A DNA stretch of 64,000 nucleotides, from assembly GCA_025350245.1 (NCBI GenBank), contig JANXYG010000039.1, forward strand, positions 1 to 64,000. Reading direction: 5' to 3'. How positions within the stretch are numbered: position 1 is the first letter of the stretch; each line of letters starts with the position of its first letter. A program made the translations under genes and the position numbers. The notes below the pieces were generated by a model that made no database searches, was not told the origin of the DNA, and saw only the letters and a list, made by a program, of their open reading frames with translations. This document shows, piece after piece, positions 28,465-35,664 of the stretch. The DNA is from Betaproteobacteria bacterium. GTDB taxonomy: Bacteria > Pseudomonadota > Gammaproteobacteria > Burkholderiales > Ga0077523.

Positions 28465-28640
28465 CCGGCATCGCCATGCCCGCAGACCCACACGAACCTA
28501 CCACCGCCGACCTCCCGATGCCACGGCTCAGTGACGACGCCGCCGTCCAGATCCATGACTTCATCGGGCACTTCCTCGACTTGTTCGAGGCCCGTTACGG
28601 CGATCAGATGTGGGCGCTACTTCGAGGATCGCTCAGAACA
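28461..28640 (+). pseudogene. Fragment of the gene that follows the AAA ATPase
   Basis: A GTGA overlap leads into a reading frame beginning with TTADLPMPRLSDDAAVQIHD and FIGHFLDLFEARYGDQ. I recall similar small acidic proteins directly downstream of these ATPases. After about 28620 the frame turns into low-complexity, non-family sequence, so it seems broken. Function is unknown. Confidence 0.45.
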
Positions 28641-28725
28641 CAACGTGGTCCGCCGTGCGCCCTCGTCCTGCATCGGCGATCCACCGTTCTGAACCCGACA
28701 CCGTTGAACCCCGAGCCCGCCAGCT

Positions 28726-28911
28726 TCAACACTGCCGGCGTTCGTGTTCACGCTCTTGATGGCCACCCGCGATCGCGGCGGGCATCAGCGCCGGATCGGG
28801 GAAGTCCTGCAGCTCGACCTTCACGCCATGCTTCGAGAACAGGCCGCGCGCGGCAGTGCGAATGGATCGCACCCGGAACGACGATCCTGCCGACATGACG
28901 GCATAAACCAT
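28726..28911 (-). pseudogene. Possible substrate-binding-protein fragment
   Basis: A 61-residue frame contains GLFSKHGVKVELQDFPDP followed by LMPAAIAGG, which resembles the start of NMT1/SsuA-like ABC transporter substrate-binding proteins. Nothing matching follows on either side. It is offered as a remnant with low confidence. The rest of 28641-28930 holds nothing clear. Confidence 0.3.
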
Positions 28912-28930
28912 TGACCTTGCTTCGAGCCAT

Positions 28931-28951
28931 GGACGATAATCGTTCTCGTTT
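28931..28951 (+). promoter_or_regulatory. Candidate Fur box upstream of TonB receptor
   Basis: The sequence CGATAATCGTTCTCG matches the 7-1-7 Fur consensus TGATAAT-N-ATTATCA at 10 of 14 positions, by eye. It lies about 25-45 bp before the start of an iron-type TonB-dependent receptor, so iron repression is likely. Confidence 0.45.
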
Positions 28952-28974
28952 ACAAATAAGCCCGCCCCGCTCCC

Positions 28975-31104
28975 ATGTCGCTATTTTCGCCATCGCAGAA
29001 CCATGTCCGTCGCATCGCTCCCGTCTGCATCGCTCCCGTCTGCCTCGCGCTCGGCCTGATCGCACCCTGGACGCCGGCACGCTCCAACCTGCCCGCCGCC
29101 GCCGGAACCGAAATGACCGCCCCCCAGGTGACCGTGATCGGCCGCGACAAGCTCCCGGAACTGGGCGGCGCCGGCCAGATCATCGGTCCGAAGGAACTCG
29201 AGACCAGCCGCGTCCTGACCGCCAACGAGGCATTGCGCAAGGTGCCGGGTGTGAACGTCCGCGATGAGGAAGGCTTCGGCCTGCGCCCGAACATCGGCAT
29301 CCGCGGGCTGAACCCGACGCGCTCGACCAAGATCACGCTGCTCGAGGACGGCATCCCGCTGGCCTATGCCCCCTACGGCGACAACGCGAGCTACTACCAC
29401 CCGCCGATAGACCGCTATCGCAGCGTCGAAGTCCTCAAGGGTGCCAGTTCGCTGCTGTTCGGGCCGCAGACCATCGGCGGGGTGATCAACTATGTCACCC
29501 CCAATCCGCCGGTCGAATTCGGGGGCTACATTCAGGGCACTCTCGGCAACCGCGACTATGTCAACGGCCGCGTGAGCATCGGTGGCAATGGTTTCCTCCT
29601 CGACTACACGCGCAAGCAGGGCAACGGCGCGCGCGACAACCTCGAGCACGCCATCGACGACTTCAACCTGAAGTACGTGACCTCCCTCACCGCCACGCAG
29701 GCGCTGACATTGCGAGCCAACGTGTATCAGGAAGACTCGACGGTCACCTACTCGGGCCTCACGCGCGCCGAGTTCAACCGTCAGGGATCACTCTACAACC
29801 CGTTCAAGAACGACAAGTTCGATACCGACCGGCTGGGACTCTCCGCCACGCACGAATATGACTTCGGTGCCGGGGCGACATTGCTCACCAATGTGTACTA
29901 CTCGAAATTCGATCGTGATTGGTGGCGCCAGGCCAGCAACAGCCAGGATGGGCAGTGTGGTGGCGCCTTCAGCGCCAATCGCCTCGCGGGCAACGTGGTG
30001 AACCCCGACACCTGCAACTCGGTGCAGGGTCGCCTGCGCAGCTATACCACCTACGGCATCGAACCCCGGCTGACGGTACCGCACCGCCTCGGCGAGTTCC
30101 AGGCCGGCCTCAAGGCGCATTTCGAAGAGCAGGATCGCCAGCAGGTCAACGGCACTTCACCCACGGCACGCGGCGGCACGCTGGTCGAGAACAACCGGCG
30201 TCAGACCGACGCGTATTCCGGATTCGTGGCCAACCGTTTTGCGTTGGGCCAGTTCGGCGTCACACCGATCGTGCGCTACGAATCGATCAGCGTGGATCGC
30301 ACCAACCGGCTCACATCGGTCAGCGGCTCGACCAGTTTGACGCGAACCATGCCGGGTGTCGGCGCGACCTGGAACCCAAACGCCGACCTCACGGTGTTTT
30401 CCAGCCTGCACAAGGGATTCGCACCGCCACGCGTGGAAGACCTGATCGGGAGCAATGGCACCGTCACCGAAGTGGACCCCGAGAAGTCGACCAACTTCGA
30501 GTTCGGCGTTCGGACGGCGCCGGCTCCATGGGTGTCGATCCAGGCCGCGTATTTCCGCACCGATTTCGACAACCTCATCGCCGTGGGCTCCATTGCCGGT
30601 GGCAACACGCCGCTGTCCCAGGGCAAGGCGCTGTTCGAGGGGCTGGAGCTCGGGGCGCAGGCGGCATTCGCGAATGGCATGTTCGGCCGCCTTGCCTATA
30701 CGTGGCTACCCACGGCCGAACAGACCGAGGCGTTCCGCAACGTTGCCAGCGGCGCCATCATCGGCAAGGTCGGCAACCGCCAGCCTTACACCCCGGAGAA
30801 CACGCTCACCGCTTCGGTCGGCTACGAGAGCAGCGGCTTCCGCGGCGAGGTCGAGGCGCAATACGTGGGGACGCAGTTCACGGATTTCGCCAACACCAAC
30901 CCCATCTCCGCCGACGGCCAACGCGGTAAGATCGATGCGTACGCGGTGTGGAACGCCGCGCTCAACTACCGCTTCGACAAATCGGTCACCGGCTTCCTCG
31001 CGCTCAAGAACATCACCGACGAGGTCTACATCGTCGACCTCACCCGCGGCATCCAGGTCGGCATGCCGCGCCTGGTGCAGGTCGGCATGCGCTACGGCTT
31101 CTGA
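28975..31104 (+). CDS. TonB-dependent receptor (FecA-like)
   Basis: The 709-residue outer-membrane receptor has a signal peptide (about residues 1-40), a plug domain with LTANEALRKVPGVNVRDEEG, RPNIGIRGLNPTRS and VEVLKGASSLLFGPQTIGGV, and a beta-barrel ending in the terminal phenylalanine (VGMRYGF). This pattern is that of the ferric-citrate/FecA-type group. No extended N-terminal signalling domain or fecIR pair is seen, so it is a plain transducer-free receptor. The natural ligand is not certain. No transport operon lies next to it. Confidence 0.9.
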   Translation: MSLFSPSQNHVRRIAPVCIAPVCLALGLIAPWTPARSNLPAAAGTEMTAPQVTVIGRDKLPELGGAGQIIGPKELETSRVLTANEALRKVPGVNVRDEEGFGLRPNIGIRGLNPTRSTKITLLEDGIPLAYAPYGDNASYYHPPIDRYRSVEVLKGASSLLFGPQTIGGVINYVTPNPPVEFGGYIQGTLGNRDYVNGRVSIGGNGFLLDYTRKQGNGARDNLEHAIDDFNLKYVTSLTATQALTLRANVYQEDSTVTYSGLTRAEFNRQGSLYNPFKNDKFDTDRLGLSATHEYDFGAGATLLTNVYYSKFDRDWWRQASNSQDGQCGGAFSANRLAGNVVNPDTCNSVQGRLRSYTTYGIEPRLTVPHRLGEFQAGLKAHFEEQDRQQVNGTSPTARGGTLVENNRRQTDAYSGFVANRFALGQFGVTPIVRYESISVDRTNRLTSVSGSTSLTRTMPGVGATWNPNADLTVFSSLHKGFAPPRVEDLIGSNGTVTEVDPEKSTNFEFGVRTAPAPWVSIQAAYFRTDFDNLIAVGSIAGGNTPLSQGKALFEGLELGAQAAFANGMFGRLAYTWLPTAEQTEAFRNVASGAIIGKVGNRQPYTPENTLTASVGYESSGFRGEVEAQYVGTQFTDFANTNPISADGQRGKIDAYAVWNAALNYRFDKSVTGFLALKNITDEVYIVDLTRGIQVGMPRLVQVGMRYGF

Positions 31105-31267
31105 CACCCCCGTCCCCGCCGTCACGAGACGCGAGTACCGCGGGCAACCGACTGCCAGGCGCCGGACGGCGTTGCGGGCCGCCAGCAGGCAGTCGCCGCT
31201 AACGCTACGATGCGGTCTTGACGCGTGGCGGCTGGCCGAAGCAGCCCGCCGCCCTGCAACCCCGCCG

Positions 31268-31276
31268 GAGGAACAA
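31268..31276 (+). promoter_or_regulatory. Ribosome-binding site selecting a TTG start
   Basis: A strong GGAGGA motif lies about 6 nt before TTG 31279. No ATG or GTG is comparably placed, so it decides the start of the LarA-like gene. Confidence 0.7.
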
Positions 31277-31278
31277 CC

Positions 31279-32598
31279 TTGATCCCAGATCGCATCGAAG
31301 TGAACATCGCCGGCGGACTCGACTTTCCGCTGCCGCCCATGGTGCAGGTGCGCCAGAAGTTCGATCCGAAGCGCCTCGACGACATTCCCGGCGCCATCCG
31401 CCGCGAGTTCCAGCGGCCGGCGATCCGGGCGCTGGTCAAACCCGGCCAGGTGATCGCGGTGGGCTGCGGCAGCCGCGGGGTGGCCAACATCGGTCTCATC
31501 GCGCGCACCTTGATCGACGAACTGCTGGCGCTCGGCGCGAAGCCCTTCGTGTTCCCGTGCATGGGCAGCCATGGTGCCGCCACCGCCGAGGGCCAGCGCC
31601 AGGTGCTCGAGACCTACGGCATCACCGAGGCGGCCACGGGCGTTCCGATCAAGGCCACCATGGACACGGTGATCACCGGCCACCTTGCCGATGGGACCCC
31701 GGTGCACATGGATCGCCATGCGGCGGAAGCCGACGGCATCGTGGTCATCAATCGCATCAAGCCGCACACCGGGTTCCGGGGCGCCACCGAAAGCGGGCTC
31801 ACCAAGATGTTGTCGATCGGCATCGGCAAGATCGTCGGTGCCGCGACCTACCACCGCCACGGCATGGATCGTTTCCCCGAGCTGCTGCCGCAGGTGCGCG
31901 ACGTGAACATCGGCCAGCGCAACGTGCTGTTCGGCCTGGGCATCATCGAGAACGCCTACGACGAGACCGCGCATGTCGAACTGGTGCCGTCGGCACAACT
32001 GGCCACGCGCGAACCGGTGTTGCAGGACATGGCCAAGCAGCAGATGCCGCAACTGTTCTTCGACGAGATCGACGTGCTGGTGATCGAGGAGATGGGCAAG
32101 AACATTTCCGGCGCCGGCTTCGACCCCAACATCACCGGCCGCAACCGCCGCAACGTGCAGTGGTCGGGCAAGCCGTTCATCAAGAAGATCGTGGTGCTGG
32201 GGCTGACCCGCGTCTCGCACGGCAACGCCACCGGCATCGGCTCGGCCGACGTGATCACCATGCGCCTGTTCCGTGATCTGGACGTGTCGTACACCTACGC
32301 CAACGTGATCACCGCCGGCAACCTGGATGGCGCCGCGATCCCGATCGTGATGAACAACGACCACGATGCCATCGCGCTGGCCGTCAAGACCGTGGTGCGG
32401 GTCAAGCCGGAAGACTGCCGCATCGTGCGCATCCGCAACACCTTGCACCTGTCGGAGATCGAAGTGTCTACCCCGATGCTCGATGACGTCATGGCCCAGC
32501 CGGAGCGCTTCGAAATAGTGGCTGCGCCGCGCGTCTGGGCGTTCGATGCGCAAGGAACCCTGCCTGCCTTGGCGGGGCAGATGGTGGCGGCGGCGTAA
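31279..32598 (+). CDS. LarA-like (DUF2088) protein
   Basis: The 439-residue protein belongs to the lactate-racemase-domain superfamily. It has GCGSRGVANIGLIARTLID, the phrase GSHGAATAEGQ and the conserved NRIKPHTGFRG. LarA enzymes use a nickel-pincer cofactor made by LarB, LarC and LarE, and none of these is nearby. Many DUF2088 relatives have other unknown substrates. A GGAGGA ribosome-binding site at 31270-31275 points to TTG 31279 as the start rather than an upstream GTG at 31225. Confidence 0.85.
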   Translation: MIPDRIEVNIAGGLDFPLPPMVQVRQKFDPKRLDDIPGAIRREFQRPAIRALVKPGQVIAVGCGSRGVANIGLIARTLIDELLALGAKPFVFPCMGSHGAATAEGQRQVLETYGITEAATGVPIKATMDTVITGHLADGTPVHMDRHAAEADGIVVINRIKPHTGFRGATESGLTKMLSIGIGKIVGAATYHRHGMDRFPELLPQVRDVNIGQRNVLFGLGIIENAYDETAHVELVPSAQLATREPVLQDMAKQQMPQLFFDEIDVLVIEEMGKNISGAGFDPNITGRNRRNVQWSGKPFIKKIVVLGLTRVSHGNATGIGSADVITMRLFRDLDVSYTYANVITAGNLDGAAIPIVMNNDHDAIALAVKTVVRVKPEDCRIVRIRNTLHLSEIEVSTPMLDDVMAQPERFEIVAAPRVWAFDAQGTLPALAGQMVAAA

Positions 32599-32634
32599 GG
32601 CACCGAGCAGGGGTCCCGAAGAGGATGCCAGACC

Positions 32635-32815
32635 GACAGGCTTCGCTCGCTTTCCTCTGCTGCCGAGGAAATCATGCCGCGCAGTATCGCCAGTGGCCTG
32701 ACCACGCGCGAGGAAGTGGAGGCGCGTGTCGCGGGCATGCGGCAGGCGAATGACGATGAGTCGATCTTGATGATCCTGCCTCAGTTCTGGCGGGTGTCGA
32801 GAGAAAAATGTGACG
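32635..32815 (+). pseudogene. C-terminal fragment of an unidentified enzyme
   Basis: One frame reads LSSAAEEIMPRSIASGLTTR then EEVEARVAGMRQANDDES and ILMILPQFWRVSREK. It looks like the tail of a SAM-dependent methyltransferase or similar soluble enzyme, but I cannot name the family with confidence. No N-terminal part is present between it and the LarA-like gene. Confidence 0.35.
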
Positions 32816-32819
32816 CAAC

Positions 32820-33368
32820 TCAATCCGGTTGCGTGGTCTCCCAGCGACTTCTCATGGGCAGTCCGACGTTTTCCTCGAACCACTTGATCCAGGTCTCGAC
32901 GTAGTTCATGTCGAGATCAGGCGTCTTCGATCGCACCGAAGCGATATCGGCGAGATCCCGAGGCCGCCCCGCCACGAGCTTGTGAATGACCAGATCCTCG
33001 GGGCTCGCATAAGCAACGGACCGGCCGCCGACCGGGACGAGTCGGACGCGACCGATCGCCGCGGCTTCGTATTCCGAACTGGAGAAGACGAAATCCACGC
33101 GAATGCCGGTGCCCGGGTCTTCACAGGGGAGAACCAGCGTTTCAGCGACGAACGCCCTTGGGTTCGTCGGGCGAGGTTTCACCCCCACTCTCTCTGCTAC
33201 TGCCAGAACCTTCGACAATGCCGAAACGTCGGCTCCTACCGTGACGTCCACATCGCGGGTCAGCCTGGGCTCGCCATACAGCAGCACGGCCTGCCCGCCG
33301 ATGATCATGTAAGGCAGCGCCTCGGCCTCGAAGGCTTCAGCGAGGCGCGCGAGTAGTAGCTCGAACAT
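32820..33368 (-). CDS. Nucleotidyltransferase-fold protein (MNT/AbiEii-like)
   Basis: The 182-residue protein has the nucleotidyltransferase motif IIGGQAVLLYGEPRLTRDVD, with the metal-binding aspartates in DVDV (about residues 36-40) and a later conserved SPEDLVIHKLVAGRPRDLAD. Such proteins act as toxins or antitoxins that modify RNA or proteins by nucleotidylation. A 69-residue gene overlaps its start, suggesting a pair. Which of the two is toxic is not known. Confidence 0.8.
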   Translation of the reverse strand: MFELLLARLAEAFEAEALPYMIIGGQAVLLYGEPRLTRDVDVTVGADVSALSKVLAVAERVGVKPRPTNPRAFVAETLVLPCEDPGTGIRVDFVFSSSEYEAAAIGRVRLVPVGGRSVAYASPEDLVIHKLVAGRPRDLADIASVRSKTPDLDMNYVETWIKWFEENVGLPMRSRWETTQPD

Positions 33369-33546
33369 TCAATGCGCGCGCGAGCGCGATCTTGTGAGCC
33401 GACAACGATTCGTCCGGGCCCCAGGCACCAAGGCTTTGGGCGAGCCGGTACATGCCCTCGAACAGGCGTCGATTTCGGGCCACGTCCGGCGGTTCGCGGT
33501 CTTGCGTTTTTTCCCACTCGCGCAGGAACCCGACGTTCTTGATCAT
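33337..33546 (-). CDS. Small partner of the nucleotidyltransferase
   Basis: This 69-residue protein (MIKNVGFLREWEKTQDREPP..) overlaps the nucleotidyltransferase start by 32 bp and has the size and charge of an antitoxin-like partner. The segment RRLFEGMYRLAQSLGAWGP recalls helical proteins that accompany MNT-type genes. I cannot assign a family. The tight overlap suggests translational coupling. Confidence 0.6.
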   Translation of the reverse strand: MIKNVGFLREWEKTQDREPPDVARNRRLFEGMYRLAQSLGAWGPDESLSAHKIALARALNVRATTRAPR

Positions 33547-33609
33547 GATGCCTCCCGATCACGGAAAACGCACTATGCGCCGGATCGATGGACGAGAATC
33601 GGCTGGTGC

Positions 33610-34017
33610 TCAAGCATGCAGCAGGTTCACCCCGGGCAGACCTTTCATCCCTTGGTCGAAGGTCGCCGTCGTCTCGCAACCCAGCAATGCATTACGGATC
33701 ACGATCAGGCAATCCGAAAAATCGGCGCTACCGTCGATGAAGAGCCGAACTGCGGCGGTCACCAGATCACGGTGTTCGAATCGAAAGGTGTTGGCAGAAA
33801 GCAGGCCATCGAGGACATCGATGAGCGCCGCCCTGTCGAAGCTGTACAAGCGTTTTAGCGTCCAGATCGTCTCGACCAGGACGATGTCGTTTATGACCAC
33901 CGATTCGGCGATGGAATCGTACGGTGCCAGCAATCGGTGCACCACCGCTTCCTGCGCCGGATCGTCGCCAGTCAGCAACCGCACCAGCACGTTGGTGTCG
34001 ATGCCGATCGAAGTCAT
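33610..34017 (-). CDS. vapC: PIN-domain ribonuclease toxin (VapC-like)
   Basis: The 135-residue PIN-domain protein has the metal-binding acidic residues in IGIDTNVLVRLL (D7), IVLVETIWTL (E49) and the C-terminal GSADFSDCLI. VapC toxins cut tRNA or rRNA. The start ATG 34017 shares one base with the antitoxin stop (TGATG), so the pair is cotranslated. Confidence 0.9.
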   Translation of the reverse strand: MTSIGIDTNVLVRLLTGDDPAQEAVVHRLLAPYDSIAESVVINDIVLVETIWTLKRLYSFDRAALIDVLDGLLSANTFRFEHRDLVTAAVRLFIDGSADFSDCLIVIRNALLGCETTATFDQGMKGLPGVNLLHA

Positions 34018-34274
34018 CAGCGCCTCTTGCGAGGGTTGAGATCGGCAGCCGTCTGCTCGACTGCATCGTTCATCGCCGCAACCGGAACGGGTTTGCGCCC
34101 TGGACGCCGAAATGCGCGCGCGAGGCCCAACGCCGTGGTCGTCATGGGCCGCGCCACCAGCATGCCCCGATCGTCGATCGAGAAATCCAATCGGCTACCG
34201 GCGACCAAGCCGAGGCGTTCGCGGATTTCCTTTGGCAGGGTGAACTGACCTTTGCTGGTCAATGTAGCAAGCAT
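34017..34274 (-). CDS. AbrB/SpoVT-type antitoxin
   Basis: The 85-residue protein begins MLATLTSKGQFTLPKEIRER, the swapped-hairpin AbrB DNA-binding fold used by many VapB-type antitoxins. The C-terminal half (PMTTTALGLARAFRRP, PVPVAAMNDAV) would bind the PIN toxin. It is the first gene of the operon and likely autoregulates at the palindrome at 34297-34307. Confidence 0.9.
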   Translation of the reverse strand: MLATLTSKGQFTLPKEIRERLGLVAGSRLDFSIDDRGMLVARPMTTTALGLARAFRRPGRKPVPVAAMNDAVEQTAADLNPRKRR

Positions 34275-34296
34275 GCGAACTGCTCCTTACTAAATA

Positions 34297-34307
34297 ACGA
34301 TTATCGT
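34297..34307 (-). promoter_or_regulatory. Palindromic operator before AbrB/PIN operon
   Basis: ACGATTATCGT is an 11-bp palindrome 23 bp upstream of the antitoxin start in AT-rich DNA, well placed to overlap the promoter. AbrB-type antitoxins often bind such sites. Confidence 0.5.
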
Positions 34308-34344
34308 ACAAAACACAGATTATCCCTCTAATTCTATATCATCG

Positions 34345-34725
34345 GCTTGAATAGGAAACGCCAGACGACATGGAGCATATCCTCCGAACGATTATTTCAG
34401 CGGCGTGCAGGCTTGTGATCAATTCTTCGCCAGACACGCCAAAATCTCTACCGGCAACCACGAGCTTCAACTCACATGGCTCGCCAGGACCTCGCTCCTT
34501 GGACTCGCCGCGATCGTCGCGCTCGAAAATATCGATGCTGCCTTCGAGCACGACGAAGAAATCAACCGAACGCTCCCCGCGCTGGAACACGAGCGTGCCC
34601 GCGGGTGTGAGGATTGCCTGAAGATCGGCAGCCGCTGGCTGCACCGGCAGCTGTGCCGAACCTGCGGGCATGTGGGGTGTTGCGATCAGTCGCCGCATCG
34701 TCATGCAACCGCCCACTTCCACGCA
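34345..34725 (-). pseudogene. Cyclic-nucleotide-binding domain fragment
   Basis: The frame contains LTPAGTLVFQRGERSVDFFVV and then LEGSIDIFERDD, the start of a CRP-type cNMP-binding beta-roll, as in FAD-dependent oxidoreductases with that domain fused. After about 35 residues the match decays into unrelated sequence, which suggests frameshift or deletion. The rest of 34275-34897 holds nothing else I recognise. Confidence 0.5.
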
Positions 34726-34897
34726 ACTCGGCATCCGATCATTGAAGGGTACGACCCGCCCGAGGGCTTGGGCTGGTGCTACGTCGACGAACTCTTTCTC
34801 GATCTGGAAGGCGACACCACGGCGCAGGACGGACCGATCCCGAGGTATTTCTGTGCCGGCGCCGAGGCGGGAGTCGCCCGCCTCGCGCCGAGAACGA

Positions 34898-35386
34898 TCA
34901 GGGCAACTTGTAGTCCAGCCGCTGGGCGCATTGCAATTCGCCGTTCTTGCCCGACAATTTGCACTTCCACGGACCACTGCCGGTGATACCCGAGTACTTT
35001 CCGGTGCCGCTGGCAATTGTGTTGGTTCCTTCAGCACCGTTTGGCGAAAGGGTGCCGGTGAACTCGGTAAACAGCCGGTCGCCATCCGGGTCGCCGAAAG
35101 CACAGTAGCCCTTGTTGGAACCGTTGCCTTCCACTACGAAGAAGGCGCTGTAGCAGTTCGCGGGACCCAGGTGCAATGGTCCCGCCCCCCGATCATTGAA
35201 GGTACTCCCGACCGAATGGTCCCAGCCGTGATAACGCTTTTCAGCGACTTCGTTCACCTCGAAAGCATCCTTCCAGCCAGTGTGAAAGCTGATGCTCCCG
35301 GACTTCGGAAGCTGCTGCGCGCCAACGCTCGCACACACGGCAGCGAACGATATTCCTGCGATGAGAACGGCGACTGTCTTGCTCAT
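34898..35386 (-). CDS. Small secreted protein of unknown function
   Basis: The 162-residue protein has a clear signal peptide (MSKTVAVLIAGISFAAVCAS, cleavage likely after SVGA) and a beta-rich mature part with four cysteines (NCYSAFF, GYCAFG, WKCKLS, LQCAQ) that could form two disulfides. The spacing with FFVVEGNGSNKGYC and FTEFTGTLSP suggests a small beta-barrel like lipocalin or allene-oxide-cyclase folds, but that is a guess. It follows the 79-residue gene with an ATGA overlap. Confidence 0.75.
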   Translation of the reverse strand: MSKTVAVLIAGISFAAVCASVGAQQLPKSGSISFHTGWKDAFEVNEVAEKRYHGWDHSVGSTFNDRGAGPLHLGPANCYSAFFVVEGNGSNKGYCAFGDPDGDRLFTEFTGTLSPNGAEGTNTIASGTGKYSGITGSGPWKCKLSGKNGELQCAQRLDYKLP

Positions 35387-35622
35387 GAATCCTCCTGAGG
35401 TTTCGACTTCAGTGGGCGCACGACGGATCGAAGTGCGCGCGATGTCGTTCTCGGGGGATCACATGCGCTCAACCGCGCCTGCACGATTGCCCACAATTCG
35501 CCGGCGGACGTGAAGGCATTCTGCTCACCCGTGCCCGGGTCTTCGCAGACGCCGACCAAGGTTCCATGCCCATCGTCGGCCAACGCAGGAAAGCGCAGGA
35601 TCAGAACCTGCCTGATTTGCAT
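35383..35622 (-). CDS. Small cytoplasmic protein, unknown
   Basis: The 79-residue protein (MQIRQVLILRFPALADDGHG..) has no signal peptide. The segment GVCEDPGTGEQNAFTSAGEL resembles short conserved proteins in which a decorated beta-hairpin precedes a helix. It may be read with the secreted protein downstream through the ATGA overlap. No function is assigned. Confidence 0.5.
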   Translation of the reverse strand: MQIRQVLILRFPALADDGHGTLVGVCEDPGTGEQNAFTSAGELWAIVQARLSACDPPRTTSRALRSVVRPLKSKPQEDS

Positions 35623-35664
35623 GTGTTCCCCCTAGAACTCACGCCCAGCGTAGGGCCGTGGAGG

